Assembly (NCBI GenBank): GCA_025345505.1
Contig: JANVCC010009742.1
Location: 3,352,714 to 3,416,713 of the forward strand
Length of the DNA: 64,000 bases
Reading direction: 5' to 3'
Source of the DNA: Todiramphus chloris collaris
Lineage: Eukaryota > Chordata > Aves > Coraciiformes > Alcedinidae
Within the stretch, counting starts at the first letter, position 1. Each line of letters starts with the position of its first letter. A program made the position numbers and the translations under genes. The notes beneath the pieces were generated by a model that saw only the letters and a list, made by a program, of their open reading frames with translations, was not told the origin of the DNA and searched no databases. This document shows, one piece after another, positions 1-8,460 of the stretch.

Positions 1-512
1 TGCGCCGCATAAAGACCGGCACGCGGCACGGTGGCGCTGACCATCGCATCATGGCCCGCAGCCTTCAGCGTATCGGAAACGGCAAGCACCGGCAGGACAC
101 CAATATGCGGCGTCAGGTTGAAAATAACCCGCTCGAGCAGGTCGGCTGATATGAACGGCCGCACGCCGTCATGGATGAGCACGTGGTCCGGCGCCTGGTC
201 TTTCAGGGCGAGCAAGCCAAGCCGGGTTGATTCCTGCCGCGTCGGCCCGCCGGTTACGCATGTGACCCGTGCCGCATAGTCTCCAGCCGCCTGGGCGAAG
301 AGGGATTCGTCTTCCTTGTGGATGACAACGACGACATCTCCGATGAACGGGCAGCCGAGAAAGGCCCGCAGCGTATGCGCCAGAACCGCTTCACCGCCGA
401 TCTTGCGGTATTGCTTCGGTCCTTCAACGCTTTGGCCCGCGCGTTCCCCGCGACCAGCCGCCACAATGACGGCTGCCACCCGCATCTGCTTGTCGTTTGT
501 ACCTGCCGCCAC
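1..512 (-). CDS. ispD: IspD domain of 2-C-methyl-D-erythritol 4-phosphate cytidylyltransferase (probably bifunctional IspDF), 3' end outside window
   Basis: This gene makes CDP-methylerythritol from MEP and CTP in the non-mevalonate isoprenoid pathway. About 170 residues are visible. The N-terminus has the nucleotide-binding [12 protein letters not shown] stretch followed by [17 protein letters not shown], the IspD signature. Later come IHDGVRPF and the [11 protein letters not shown] segment that precedes the TQTPQ motif. The chosen start is GTG at 512 after a GGAGAG box; an in-frame ATG at 485 is the alternative. In alphaproteobacteria IspD is usually fused to IspF, but the fusion part would lie left of base 1, so bifunctionality is inferred from lineage and neighbours only. 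It is divergent from dusB, across a 165-bp promoter region. Confidence 0.9.
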   Translation of the reverse strand, partial: MAAGTNDKQMRVAAVIVAAGRGERAGQSVEGPKQYRKIGGEAVLAHTLRAFLGCPFIGDVVVVIHKEDESLFAQAAGDYAARVTCVTGGPTRQESTRLGLLALKDQAPDHVLIHDGVRPFISADLLERVIFNLTPHIGVLPVLAVSDTLKAAGHDAMVSATVPRAGLYAA

Positions 513-677
513 ACTTCTCTCCGTAACTCCAGACTGCGTTACCTCTTGCCGAGGCGAAAGACCAGAGGTTTAAACGAAATCTCGTCCATTCGAGGTGCTC
601 TTTGCCTTGCCTAGTCCGGTGTTCCTGTCTAAAGGATAGGCGATTGGAAAATTGCATACGAAACAGGCAATAGTGAC

Positions 678-1676
678 GTGATCGATCTGAATCAACCACT
701 CGAGATAGGCGGCGTGCCGCTGCGTAACCGGGTGTTCCTTGCGCCGATGTCCGGTGTGTCCGACCTGCCGTTCCGCCAGCTGGCGTGGAAGGCCGGCGCA
801 GGCATGGTCGTCTCCGAAATGGTTGCCAGCGCCGAGCTGTGCACGCGCGAGCGCGGCAACCTGCTGCGGCTGCGTGGAGACGGTCTCGGCACCCATGTGG
901 TGCAGATCGCCGGACGCGAAACAAAGTGGATGGCGGAAGCCGCGCGCATTGCCGAAGGCGAGGGCGCGCATATCATCGATATCAATATGGGCTGCCCGGC
1001 CAAGAAGGTGACCGGCGGTTTTTCCGGTTCGGCCCTGATGCGCGATCTCGACCATGCCCTGACGCTGATCGAGGCGACCATCGGTGCAGTGACGGTTCCC
1101 GTGACGCTGAAAATGCGCCTGGGCTGGGATGACGAAACCATTAATGCGCCGGAACTTGCCGCCCGTGCCGAACAGGCTGGTGTGCAGATGGTGACGGTGC
1201 ACGGACGCACGCGCTGCCAGTTCTATGAAGGCAAGGCGGATTGGCACGCCATCCGTGCCGTCAAGGCGGCCGTTTCCATCCCGCTTGTTGCCAATGGCGA
1301 TGTGTTGAACCGCGACGATGCCAATGGCATTCTCGAGGCGTCGGGAGCCGATGCGGTTATGGTCGGACGTGGCTCCTATGGGCAGCCCTGGCTGCCCGGG
1401 ACGATCGTTCATGGCGCGCAGAACGGGCAGAACACAGGTCTGATCGCCGATTATGCGGTCGCCCATTACGAAGCGATGCTGGCCCATTACGGCGAGCCGA
1501 CCGGCATTCGCCATGCGCGCAAACATCTCGGCTGGTATCTGGAAAAGCACGGTGTCGATATCAGCGCGGCTGAACGCGTTTCGATCATGACCGAAACCAA
1601 TCCGCGTCTGGTTGCCGGGCGCCTGCATGCCGCACTCGCGCGGCCGGACGAACATGACATGAAGAAGGTTGCATGA
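678..1676 (+). CDS. dusB: tRNA-dihydrouridine synthase B
   Basis: This is an FMN- and NADPH-dependent enzyme that reduces uridine to dihydrouridine in the tRNA D-loop. The 332-residue protein is a full-length TIM barrel. Visible motifs are [13 protein letters not shown] near the N-terminus (FMN site), NMGCPAKKV with the catalytic Cys at about residue 106, [21 protein letters not shown], and the [16 protein letters not shown] phosphate-binding end. The start is GTG at 678. The gene overlaps ntrB by four bases (ATGA), the classical nifR3-ntrB-ntrC arrangement, so expression of the three genes is probably coupled. Confidence 0.95.
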   Translation: MIDLNQPLEIGGVPLRNRVFLAPMSGVSDLPFRQLAWKAGAGMVVSEMVASAELCTRERGNLLRLRGDGLGTHVVQIAGRETKWMAEAARIAEGEGAHIIDINMGCPAKKVTGGFSGSALMRDLDHALTLIEATIGAVTVPVTLKMRLGWDDETINAPELAARAEQAGVQMVTVHGRTRCQFYEGKADWHAIRAVKAAVSIPLVANGDVLNRDDANGILEASGADAVMVGRGSYGQPWLPGTIVHGAQNGQNTGLIADYAVAHYEAMLAHYGEPTGIRHARKHLGWYLEKHGVDISAAERVSIMTETNPRLVAGRLHAALARPDEHDMKKVA

Positions 1677-2830
1677 TGACATCGGCAGACAATGTTGCGA
1701 TGGACGACAAACTGGCCGGGATCGTTCTTAATGCGATCCGCCATCCGGTGATCATGCTCGATGAAAGCGGGCATATTTCCTATGCCAATTCCGATGCGGA
1801 AGCGTTTTTCCGCTCCAGCGCCAGCATATTGAGCCGCAACACGCTGGAAATGCTGCTGCCATTCGGCAGCCCGTTGCTGGCTCTGGTCAAGCAGGTGCGG
1901 GAAAGCCCGTCGCCCGTCAATGAATATCGTGTCGATGTTTCGTCGCCGCGCCTCGGGCAGGACCGCATTGTCGATCTCTATGTCACGCCGGTCAGCGAAG
2001 CGCCGGGATCGATCGTCATCCTGTTCAAGGAGCGGTCAATGGCGGAAAAGCTCGACCGGCAGATGACCCATCGCGGCGCTGCCCGCTCGGTGACGGGCCT
2101 TGCATCCATGCTGGCGCATGAAATCAAGAACCCGCTGTCAGGTATTCGCGGGGCAGCACAACTATTGGAAACCGGTCTCAACGATGATGACCGCGCGCTG
2201 ACGCGGCTGATCACCGACGAGACCGACCGGATTGTCTCGCTTGTCGACCGCATGGAAGTGTTTTCCGACGAGCGCCCGATCGAACGGGAGGCGGTGAACA
2301 TCCACGTTGTGCTGGATCACGTCAAAGCCATCGCCAAGAACGGCTTTGCCAGCCACATCAAGTTCCACGAAGATTACGACCCGTCGCTGCCTTATGTTTT
2401 TGCCAATCGCGACCAGCTGGTGCAGGTGTTTCTGAATCTCGTGAAGAATGCGGCGGAATCCATCGGCACGAGCGAGCCGGGCGAGATCACGCTGTCGACC
2501 GCCTTCCGCCCCGGTATCCGCCTGTCGATTCCGGGCATCCGCAACCGAGTCTCCCTGCCACTCGAATTCTGCGTGCAGGATACCGGTTCCGGTGTTTCAC
2601 CGGATATCATGCCGCATCTGTTCGATCCGTTCATCACGACCAAACCGAACGGTTCGGGTCTCGGCCTGGCGCTCGTTGCAAAAATCGTTGGCGATCACGG
2701 CGGTGTCATCGAATGCGATTCCGTACCGCGCAAGACGACATTCCGCATTCTGATGCCCGCATGGCAGAGCGATCCGTCGGACGACGACCATGCGGATGAA
2801 ATGATTATATCGAAAAAGGCAGGATTCTGA
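1673..2830 (+). CDS. ntrB: nitrogen regulation sensor histidine kinase NtrB (NRII)
   Basis: This cytosolic kinase/phosphatase controls NtrC in response to PII protein and glutamine status. The 385-residue protein has an N-terminal PAS-like domain (about 20-125) with [16 protein letters not shown] and no membrane segment. The dimerisation H-box [22 protein letters not shown] follows, with phospho-acceptor His149. C-terminally there are the N-box (LVKNAAESI), G1 (VQDTGSGV) and G2 ([13 protein letters not shown]) motifs of the ATPase domain. It overlaps dusB by 4 bp and ends 2 bp before ntrC, so the three genes form one operon. There is a second in-frame ATG at 1676. Confidence 0.95.
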   Translation: MMTSADNVAMDDKLAGIVLNAIRHPVIMLDESGHISYANSDAEAFFRSSASILSRNTLEMLLPFGSPLLALVKQVRESPSPVNEYRVDVSSPRLGQDRIVDLYVTPVSEAPGSIVILFKERSMAEKLDRQMTHRGAARSVTGLASMLAHEIKNPLSGIRGAAQLLETGLNDDDRALTRLITDETDRIVSLVDRMEVFSDERPIEREAVNIHVVLDHVKAIAKNGFASHIKFHEDYDPSLPYVFANRDQLVQVFLNLVKNAAESIGTSEPGEITLSTAFRPGIRLSIPGIRNRVSLPLEFCVQDTGSGVSPDIMPHLFDPFITTKPNGSGLGLALVAKIVGDHGGVIECDSVPRKTTFRILMPAWQSDPSDDDHADEMIISKKAGF

Positions 2831-2832
2831 TC

Positions 2833-4299
2833 ATGAGCTTGGGCAGCATTCTCGTTGCGGATGACGACGCAGCAATCAGAACAGTCCTCAATCAGGCGCT
2901 GTCGCGTGCTGGCTACGATGTGCGCATCACGTCTAATGCAGCCACCCTGTGGCGCTGGATTTCCGCCGGTGACGGCGATCTTGTCATCACCGATGTGGTG
3001 ATGCCCGATGAAAACGCTTTCGACCTTCTGCCACGCATCAAGAAATCGCGCCCCGATCTGCCTGTTATCGTTATGAGCGCGCAGAATACCTTCATGACGG
3101 CAATCCGCGCTTCCGAGGCCGGGGCCTATGAATATCTGCCAAAGCCATTCGATCTGACCGAGCTTGTCAGCATTGTCGGCCGTGCCCTGGCGGAGCCGAA
3201 GAAGAAGCCGGAAAAATGGGCCAATGACGAACAGCCGGATACCATGCCGCTGGTGGGCCGCTCGCCCGCCATGCAGGATATCTACCGGGTTCTTGCCCGC
3301 ATGATGCAAACCGACCTGACCGTGATGATTTCAGGTGAATCCGGCACGGGCAAGGAGTTGGTGGCGCGGGCACTGCATGAATATGGCCGTCGCCGCAAGG
3401 GGCCGTTCGTCGCCATCAACATGGCTGCCATTCCGCGCGACCTGATCGAATCCGAACTGTTCGGCCATGAACGGGGTGCTTTCACTGGTGCGCAGAACCG
3501 GTCGAGCGGCCGCTTCGAACAGGCGGATGGCGGCACGCTGTTCCTCGATGAAATCGGCGATATGCCGATGGAAGCACAGACACGCCTGCTGCGCGTACTC
3601 CAGCAGGGCGAATACATGACCGTGGGCGGGCGCACGCCGATCAAGACCGATGTGCGCATCGTGGCCGCGACAAACAAAGACCTGCGGACGCTGATCAATC
3701 AGGGCATGTTCCGCGAAGATCTCTATTACCGCCTGAATGTCGTGCCGCTGCGTCTGCCGCCGTTGCGCGAGCGCGGCGAGGATATTCCCGACCTTGTCCG
3801 GCATTTCTTCAAGATGGCGGCAAAGGACGGCCTGCCGGAAAAACGCATCACCGCCGATGGTCTCGACCTGATGCGCCGCTATCCCTGGGCCGGCAATGTG
3901 CGCGAACTGGAAAACCTGGTGCGCCGTCTCGCCGCGCTTTATCCGCAGGAAGAAATCAATGCGGATGTGATTGAGGCGGAACTCAAGGCTGACCTGCGGC
4001 CGGCGGAGCCATCCTCGGCGTCGATGTCCAACGAGGACATCACCATTGCCCAGGCGGTGGAGCTGAACATGCAGCGCTACTTCCTGTCCTATGGCGATGA
4101 TCTGCCGCCGGTCGGGCTTTACCAGCGCGTGCTGGAGGAAGTGGAATACCCGCTCATCCTGTCATGCCTGACCGCCACCCATGGCAACCAGATCAAGGCA
4201 GCCGAACTGCTCGGCCTCAACCGCAACACTTTGCGCAAGAAAATCCGCGAACTGGGTGTCAACATCTACAAGAACACCAAGAACGATCTGGGCCGTTGA
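2833..4299 (+). CDS. ntrC: nitrogen assimilation response regulator NtrC (NRI)
   Basis: This is a sigma-54 enhancer-binding activator of nitrogen-assimilation genes. The 488-residue protein has a receiver domain (about 5-120) with acidic pair DDD and phospho-acceptor Asp54 in [10 protein letters not shown]. The central AAA+ domain (about 140-380) has Walker A GESGTGKE, an intact ERGAFTGAQ sigma-54-contact loop, and Walker [12 protein letters not shown]. The C-terminus is a Fis-type helix-turn-helix, [24 protein letters not shown]. In related genomes ntrY follows directly. Here the gene is followed by a hairpin terminator and then about 36.7 kb of other genes. Confidence 0.96.
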   Translation: MSLGSILVADDDAAIRTVLNQALSRAGYDVRITSNAATLWRWISAGDGDLVITDVVMPDENAFDLLPRIKKSRPDLPVIVMSAQNTFMTAIRASEAGAYEYLPKPFDLTELVSIVGRALAEPKKKPEKWANDEQPDTMPLVGRSPAMQDIYRVLARMMQTDLTVMISGESGTGKELVARALHEYGRRRKGPFVAINMAAIPRDLIESELFGHERGAFTGAQNRSSGRFEQADGGTLFLDEIGDMPMEAQTRLLRVLQQGEYMTVGGRTPIKTDVRIVAATNKDLRTLINQGMFREDLYYRLNVVPLRLPPLRERGEDIPDLVRHFFKMAAKDGLPEKRITADGLDLMRRYPWAGNVRELENLVRRLAALYPQEEINADVIEAELKADLRPAEPSSASMSNEDITIAQAVELNMQRYFLSYGDDLPPVGLYQRVLEEVEYPLILSCLTATHGNQIKAAELLGLNRNTLRKKIRELGVNIYKNTKNDLGR

Positions 4300-4365
4300 T
4301 TCATCAGTTCGCTGATTGAACGGCGGATTTAAATGTTGGTTTTCCCAGAGCTTGCTATTTTGTAC

Positions 4366-4397
4366 AAACGGGATCGTACGCTCGTACGATCCCGTTT
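4366..4397. terminator. bidirectional hairpin terminator between ntrC and the bacteriocin locus
   Basis: Perfect 14-bp arms (AAACGGGATCGTAC and its complement) enclose a 4-base loop, GCTC. The hairpin lies 66 bp after the ntrC stop and 6 bp after the end of the opposing immunity-like gene. The flanks contain short T runs on both sides. It can serve the two convergent transcription units. Confidence 0.8.
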
Positions 4398-4403
4398 CTG
4401 CAT

Positions 4404-4769
4404 TTAATCAGCCTTGAATGTCTGATCAACTGAAAGCTCTACTCTTTCATCGCAGGCCATTGTGGCGAAGTATCGTCCTATACGTTTGCCATCGCTTTTA
4501 ACGTAAACCGTGACTTCCCAGCCGCGGATGCCAGAATTGTATCCAAAATCCTCATCCAGTTCGAGATCATCGTACTGAAAGCCATTTTTTGCAATTTTAG
4601 TGATGTAAGAAAGTATGCCGTACTTAACTGTTGCGGTTTGCATCTCCGGGCATTGCGTTGTTCTGTCCCTGAGTAATGGGATGCCATAGACGACAAATAC
4701 GGCAAACAAGAACACCACCGCCACGATGGTCCCGGTCACGCCCAGGACCCATTTCAATAGTTTTCGCAT
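4404..4769 (-). CDS. small membrane-anchored protein, probable immunity protein for the adjacent colicin M-type bacteriocin
   Basis: The 121-residue protein has one N-terminal hydrophobic segment (about residues 7-30) preceded by RKLLK, so the remaining 90 residues should face the periplasm. It has no recognisable domain. It lies directly downstream of the bacteriocin gene with start and stop codons overlapping (bacteriocin stop 4771-4769, this ATG at 4769), so the two are translationally coupled. Established knowledge: Cmi, the immunity protein for colicin M, is a similarly sized N-terminally anchored periplasmic protein, and colicin M toxins act on periplasmic lipid II. The immunity role is inferred from size, topology and position, not from a sequence match. 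Confidence 0.6.
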   Translation of the reverse strand: MRKLLKWVLGVTGTIVAVVFLFAVFVVYGIPLLRDRTTQCPEMQTATVKYGILSYITKIAKNGFQYDDLELDEDFGYNSGIRGWEVTVYVKSDGKRIGRYFATMACDERVELSVDQTFKAD

Positions 4770-5611
4770 TAGTGCCCCTCCCAGGAGATGGGAATGGAAC
4801 CTGCCATTGATATGTCATAGTTCGTGCCCGGCAGGAGATTTACTGTTCTTGTGAACAGTTCCTGCATCATTCCACGGTGATCGCTTGGATTGAAATCATA
4901 ATGATCATCATAGGCGCGAACCTCACCTTGGAAGTTCCATGTTCCGTCTTGATGACGAGTCATGTCCCCTTCTAGCTTCAACGAGATGTTCCCTAGGTAC
5001 GCCGCTGCAATTGCATTATCTTCTGCTGTGTTATGATTAAATTTCTCAACTACAATGTGTTTCGTTCCGATAAAGTTTGAGTCATTGGTGTACTGACTTA
5101 ACTGGTTGATTTCTCTTATTTTCACCTGATCCGGCCGAAGGTTGAGACCGATCTGATTTAAGGGGACGCTCAATGCTTCTCCATGGCCTTGAAGATAATG
5201 CGCCATGGCCTTGAATGGTGACGCTATTCCTCCGGATAATGTGGTGTCATTTCTGTCATAGGTCTTGGCGCTCTCTGGTTCGGAGTCCGTTCCGTTCAGA
5301 AGATCCAAAGGCGTGTTCTGTTTGCCGAGGACATTATCGAGAAATGAGAGACCATTTAGCCAGGTGATGAAATCGCCGGGCGCATCTAGGAGCGCGTTCA
5401 GGCCGCTTACAATCCATTTCAGTCCGGGCAGACTGTTGAGAGAATTCCAGAATGCGTTTTGCGTATATTCCTGATATTGATCCCACAATCGATCCATTTC
5501 CGTATACGGATTATATAACCTACTCCCCGCCCAACCGGTGAATGAATTGCCGGGATTACTGTCTTCCCAGGATTTAATAATGATTGGTTTCAAGATTATC
5601 GTTTCAGGCAT
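4769..5611 (-). CDS. colicin M-family lipid II-degrading bacteriocin
   Basis: The 280-residue protein is predicted to cleave lipid II between undecaprenyl and the pyrophosphate-sugar in the periplasm of competing bacteria. The C-terminal half shows the colicin M family signature Asp-x-Tyr-Asp-x-Asn-x3-His-Arg at residues 236-246 (D236, Y238, D239, N241, H245, R246), complete with every key residue. Upstream are the family blocks around AMAHYLQGHGEALSV and AYLGNISLKLEG. The first roughly 115 residues, expected to carry receptor binding and translocation, match nothing I know. There is no signal peptide or GG leader. ATG 5611 is preferred because a GGAG box sits 8 nt upstream; TTG 5617 also opens the frame. 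The DNA is A+T-richer than the backbone. Confidence 0.88.
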   Translation of the reverse strand: MPETIILKPIIIKSWEDSNPGNSFTGWAGSRLYNPYTEMDRLWDQYQEYTQNAFWNSLNSLPGLKWIVSGLNALLDAPGDFITWLNGLSFLDNVLGKQNTPLDLLNGTDSEPESAKTYDRNDTTLSGGIASPFKAMAHYLQGHGEALSVPLNQIGLNLRPDQVKIREINQLSQYTNDSNFIGTKHIVVEKFNHNTAEDNAIAAAYLGNISLKLEGDMTRHQDGTWNFQGEVRAYDDHYDFNPSDHRGMMQELFTRTVNLLPGTNYDISMAGSIPISWEGH

Positions 5612-6036
5612 GCTCAAATCTCCTTAGTAAAAATAAAAAAGCATCAAAATGAAAATCCGCTTCGCCAAGCCATGCGGGGATAAACGAAAAAGGGACGTCA
5701 TTACGTTTGAAACAGGCCGGGAGAATGGGATCCTGCGTATTAAATATTCTAAATATCACACATTGTTAATAAATATGATTATTACAGTCAAGAAATAAAT
5801 GAGGCGCGTTGTTGATGACTTCCTTCATGGCAAAGAATGCTGGGCGGGGTGATCGGCGAGCTTCCGTGAATCCGGTTGAAATTGGTCCTATCCATGCTTT
5901 GAAGTTACAGAAAATAGCCGAAACCGGATGCCGCACCGCAGATAGCAAGTAGTCTTTCCCCGCTGTCGGTCCTATAATTATCTGACTAACTATACTTCCC
6001 GTCTGCACCATCGAGCACGTGCACGGCCGTTTGATC
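5612..6036. other. A+T-rich intergenic stretch upstream of the bacteriocin gene
   Basis: No gene is supported here. An 81-codon minus frame (5766-6011) has no ribosome-binding site, no recognisable domain and a biased composition, so I regard it as doubtful. The part nearest the bacteriocin (about 5735-5800) is strongly A+T-rich and is the likely promoter. I looked for the alphaproteobacterial LexA pattern GTTC-N7-GTTC by eye and did not find a clear copy. Confidence 0.4.
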
Positions 6037-6387
6037 CTAAAGCGGACCCTTGAACACGAAGAATGCGCCGCCGCAGATCATCGCGAAGCCGACGAGGTGG
6101 TTGATGGTGATTTTCTCACCAAGATACATCACCGAAAAACCGGCAAAGACCAGAAGCGTGATCACTTCCTGGATGGTCTTCAGCTGGGCGGCCGAATAGA
6201 TCTCGTGACCATAGCGGTTCGCCGGTACCGCAAGGCAGTATTCGGCAAAGGCGATCATCCAGCTGATGAGGATGACCAGAAAGAGCGGCCGGTCCGCGAA
6301 TTTAAGATGGCCGTACCAGGCAAATGTCATGAAAACATTTGAGCCGAGCAACAGGAGGATGGGCCGGATATAATCAAAGGAGGGCAT
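6037..6387 (-). CDS. DMT-like small membrane protein (DUF486 family)
   Basis: The 116-residue protein has four hydrophobic segments, the half-size form related to drug/metabolite transporters. It matches the DUF486 family pattern: FMTFAWYGHLKF early, FAEYCLAVPANRYG in the middle, QLKTIQEVITLLVFAGFSVMYLGE and NHLVGFAMICGGAFFVFKG at the end. The substrate is unknown for the family. It appears to be a single-gene unit, about 165 bp downstream of the cbt cluster on the same strand, and is full length. Confidence 0.85.
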   Translation of the reverse strand: MPSFDYIRPILLLLGSNVFMTFAWYGHLKFADRPLFLVILISWMIAFAEYCLAVPANRYGHEIYSAAQLKTIQEVITLLVFAGFSVMYLGEKITINHLVGFAMICGGAFFVFKGPL

Positions 6388-6552
6388 GAAGTGTCCTTGG
6401 CTCTAAGCGTCTTGGGGCAGGGAATGCAGTAACGTTCAAACGGTCAAAACGATCCGGTCAGCAGGCTTACGTCAAGTCGCGCGCAGCGGAAAGGGCGATC
6501 CGGGGTTTGGCGACAAGACATGCGCGGTGTGGCCTAAAGGCCATAGCCTTGA

Positions 6553-7203
6553 TCAGGTGTTGACAGGCTGTCGTGGCGGGCGTGTCAGATGGATGACGGC
6601 AAAAACCGCTGAAACAAGCAGTATCGCGAATCCCAGGAAGGAAAACAGGCTGGTCAGGTGTCCAGGCACATCGCTCCAGCGCGGCCTGATGATATCAGCC
6701 GTGTTGTAGGGATCGCCGCTATACTGGCACATAACGAAAGAGCCGCCATTGCGCACAAGTGTGGCATCGAGATCGGAGACAAGGGCACTGACGGCGTCCC
6801 GGTGTTCAGGCATGTCACGCATATACACAAGCACAGCCTTCGTCGCAGCAAGATAGGCGTGTGAACAGGCATTGAACGGGCTTTGCTCGTCGGTGACACT
6901 GCCGGGGACCATGCCCCAGAGACAATAGCTGTATTGGATATTGGTGTAGTTCAGCAGCCGCCGGAATTTCTCATCGGTGCGGGTCATGCGGGCCGCCAGA
7001 TCGAGGATCGGCTTGCGGTAGTCAGCGATTACCGCCATTTCACCATGCGACAGGCTTGGAATGGAAATGCCCGACGTATCGGTACCGGCGCTGCTGCGGT
7101 GCGCCCATCCGCTTTCGGTTTGCAGCATGAACAGGCATGCGACCAGAGCCAGGAACCAGCCTGCCGGGCATCCCATAGGGATATCGAAGCGTTGCGGTCT
7201 CAT
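6553..7203 (-). CDS. hypothetical exported membrane protein downstream of cbtA
   Basis: The 216-residue protein has a signal-like hydrophobic segment (about residues 14-31), a periplasmic body with several Cys (YSYCLWG, FNACSHAY, VMCQYSG) and a C-terminal membrane segment LFSFLGFAILLVSAVFAVIHL. No family is recognised. The three cysteines in the exported part could form a disulfide or bind metal. It lies 64 bp after cbtA on the same strand, so it may be the third gene of the riboswitch-controlled operon. ATG 7203 was chosen because it places the signal peptide at the N-terminus; the frame is open to 7347. Confidence 0.6.
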   Translation of the reverse strand: MRPQRFDIPMGCPAGWFLALVACLFMLQTESGWAHRSSAGTDTSGISIPSLSHGEMAVIADYRKPILDLAARMTRTDEKFRRLLNYTNIQYSYCLWGMVPGSVTDEQSPFNACSHAYLAATKAVLVYMRDMPEHRDAVSALVSDLDATLVRNGGSFVMCQYSGDPYNTADIIRPRWSDVPGHLTSLFSFLGFAILLVSAVFAVIHLTRPPRQPVNT

Positions 7204-7225
7204 GACAGTCCCATCGGCAGCGGAA

Positions 7226-7252
7226 GCCTGAACGCCCGCAGGACGTTCAGGC
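7226..7252 (-). other. hairpin between cbtA and the downstream gene
   Basis: Perfect 9-bp arms, GCCTGAACG and CGTTCAGGC, are separated by 9 bases. It sits 16 bases past the cbtA stop and has no T run after it on the minus strand. It therefore looks more like an mRNA-stabilising or attenuating hairpin than a full terminator. Confidence 0.5.
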
Positions 7253-7267
7253 ATAGCGCGACTGCGC

Positions 7268-8008
7268 TCAGCGTGCCGCATGCAGGCGATAGCGCGGACG
7301 CTGTCCGGCCAGAACCCGTTCAGCCAAAGCGCCGAAGAGCAGACCAAGCGTGGTCCAGACGATCACATGGATCCCCAGCGATGCGACGCGGAAGTTCCAG
7401 AGAACGGTCGGCGAGAACTGTTCGGGAACTTCGTTGATGGCGGGAAGCGAGTATTGCACCAGCGCAATGAACACGACATAGGCGGCACCGGCCATCAATA
7501 TCGCGTTCCATGCGCCGTGCTGGGCATAAAGGCGCTTTGCCAGACCCACAGCCGCCGCAAGGGCACCGAGCGAAACCACCAGCATGACGAAGAACAGTTC
7601 CGTTCTGGCCCCGATGGTATCCGGGCTGCCAACCGCAGGCGGATTCATCGGGTACTTGATGCAGGGAACGAGAACAATTGCCACAAAACCCGCGAGCGCC
7701 AGCAGGGCCGCCGTACTGCGCGGGCTGAGGGAACTGACCCGGCCATGCACAAAGGCAAAGACCAGAGAGAACAATCCGCCAAGCGCGGCACTGTAGACGA
7801 CAATGCCGGTAAACAGGCCGATGCCGGCCTGTGTCGCCCGCGTGACAAGCTCCGGTTCAGCCGCTGTGCCGGCCGCCTGGCTCATCTTTTCCTCGAAGGC
7901 AATGGCGTGATCAACCTGCGGTTCGCCGAACACCCGGGCAAACCCGAACGCCAATAGCCCGGCGATGACCCCTACGATCATGCCGCGGATCAAAAGATCT
8001 CTTGTCAT
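7268..8008 (-). CDS. cbtA: CbtA, predicted cobalt transporter subunit
   Basis: The 246-residue protein has about six membrane segments and belongs to the CbtA family, which is predicted to take up cobalt for B12 synthesis. Family features are the N-terminal LLIRGMIVGVIAGLLAFGFARVFGEPQVD segment, ARTELFFVML in the middle and NEVPEQFSPTVLWNFRVASLGIHVIVW near the end. It follows cbtB by 12 bp, and a cobalamin riboswitch precedes the pair. Cobalt specificity comes from the family and the riboswitch, not from residues I can identify. Confidence 0.88.
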   Translation of the reverse strand: MTRDLLIRGMIVGVIAGLLAFGFARVFGEPQVDHAIAFEEKMSQAAGTAAEPELVTRATQAGIGLFTGIVVYSAALGGLFSLVFAFVHGRVSSLSPRSTAALLALAGFVAIVLVPCIKYPMNPPAVGSPDTIGARTELFFVMLVVSLGALAAAVGLAKRLYAQHGAWNAILMAGAAYVVFIALVQYSLPAINEVPEQFSPTVLWNFRVASLGIHVIVWTTLGLLFGALAERVLAGQRPRYRLHAAR

Positions 8009-8020
8009 TGTTTTGTTTCC

Positions 8021-8230
8021 TCAGTGGCAGGGAAATCCGAGGAGATGGCGGCCGTCATGAACGAATTCGTGCACATACATGCCCGAGAAGAGCGACATCG
8101 CACCTTCTTCCGCACCAATGAAATAGATTGCGAGCAGCATAATCAGCCCGCCGAAAATGGCCCACGGCAAGACTTCGCCAAGAGGAATGGGCGTGACGCC
8201 TGCTGACGGCGTAAGAGCGATATCGGACAT
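8021..8230 (-). CDS. cbtB: CbtB, small cobalt transporter subunit
   Basis: The 69-residue protein has one membrane segment (PWAIFGGLIMLLAIYFIGAEEG) and a histidine-containing C-terminus MYVHEFVHDGRHLLGFPCH. This is the usual CbtB layout, in which the tail is proposed to bind the metal. A GGGAG box precedes the ATG at 8230. It is the first gene behind the cobalamin riboswitch and is coupled to cbtA. Confidence 0.9.
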   Translation of the reverse strand: MSDIALTPSAGVTPIPLGEVLPWAIFGGLIMLLAIYFIGAEEGAMSLFSGMYVHEFVHDGRHLLGFPCH

Positions 8231-8275
8231 GAATTTTCTCCCAGAATGACGCGTTCACTAACGGAATAAATGATG

Positions 8276-8395
8276 TTGCGGCCAGGGTCTGGCTTTCAAT
8301 CAGTGAAAAAGGACTGATTAATTACAGTGGCGCGACCGCTCCGGAATTTCACCGGCTTCCAAACTCGCAACAGCACGGTTATATCTGTGCGCGCC
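8276..8395 (-). promoter_or_regulatory. cobalamin (B12) riboswitch upstream of cbtBA
   Basis: Read on the minus strand, the B12-box region GCCGGTGAAATTCCGG is followed by CGGTCGCGCCACTGTAA (8356 down to 8322). The 3' element GCCAGACCCTGGC lies at 8294-8281. These are the two most conserved blocks of the class, in the right order and spacing. The 5' limit at 8395 is approximate. About 45 bases separate the aptamer from the cbtB start and would form the expression platform, probably occluding the GGGAG box when adenosylcobalamin is bound. Expected effect: cobalt uptake is switched off when B12 is plentiful. Confidence 0.9.
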
Positions 8396-8460
8396 GCAGA
8401 CTGTCAATGAACGGTCTGCGGGCTGTTTCCGGTTTTTTCCTGAGGGTTTTGAGGGATATT

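Noticed and set aside
5612-5765. LexA/SOS box upstream of the bacteriocin
   Set aside because: Bacteriocins are often SOS-controlled, but no GTTC-N7-GTTC pattern was visible by eye; a motif scan would be decisive.
5766-6011. 81-codon minus frame as a bacteriocin-associated gene
   Set aside because: No ribosome-binding site, no conserved motif, and it lies in the promoter-like A+T-rich region. Kept only as a note on the intergenic stretch.
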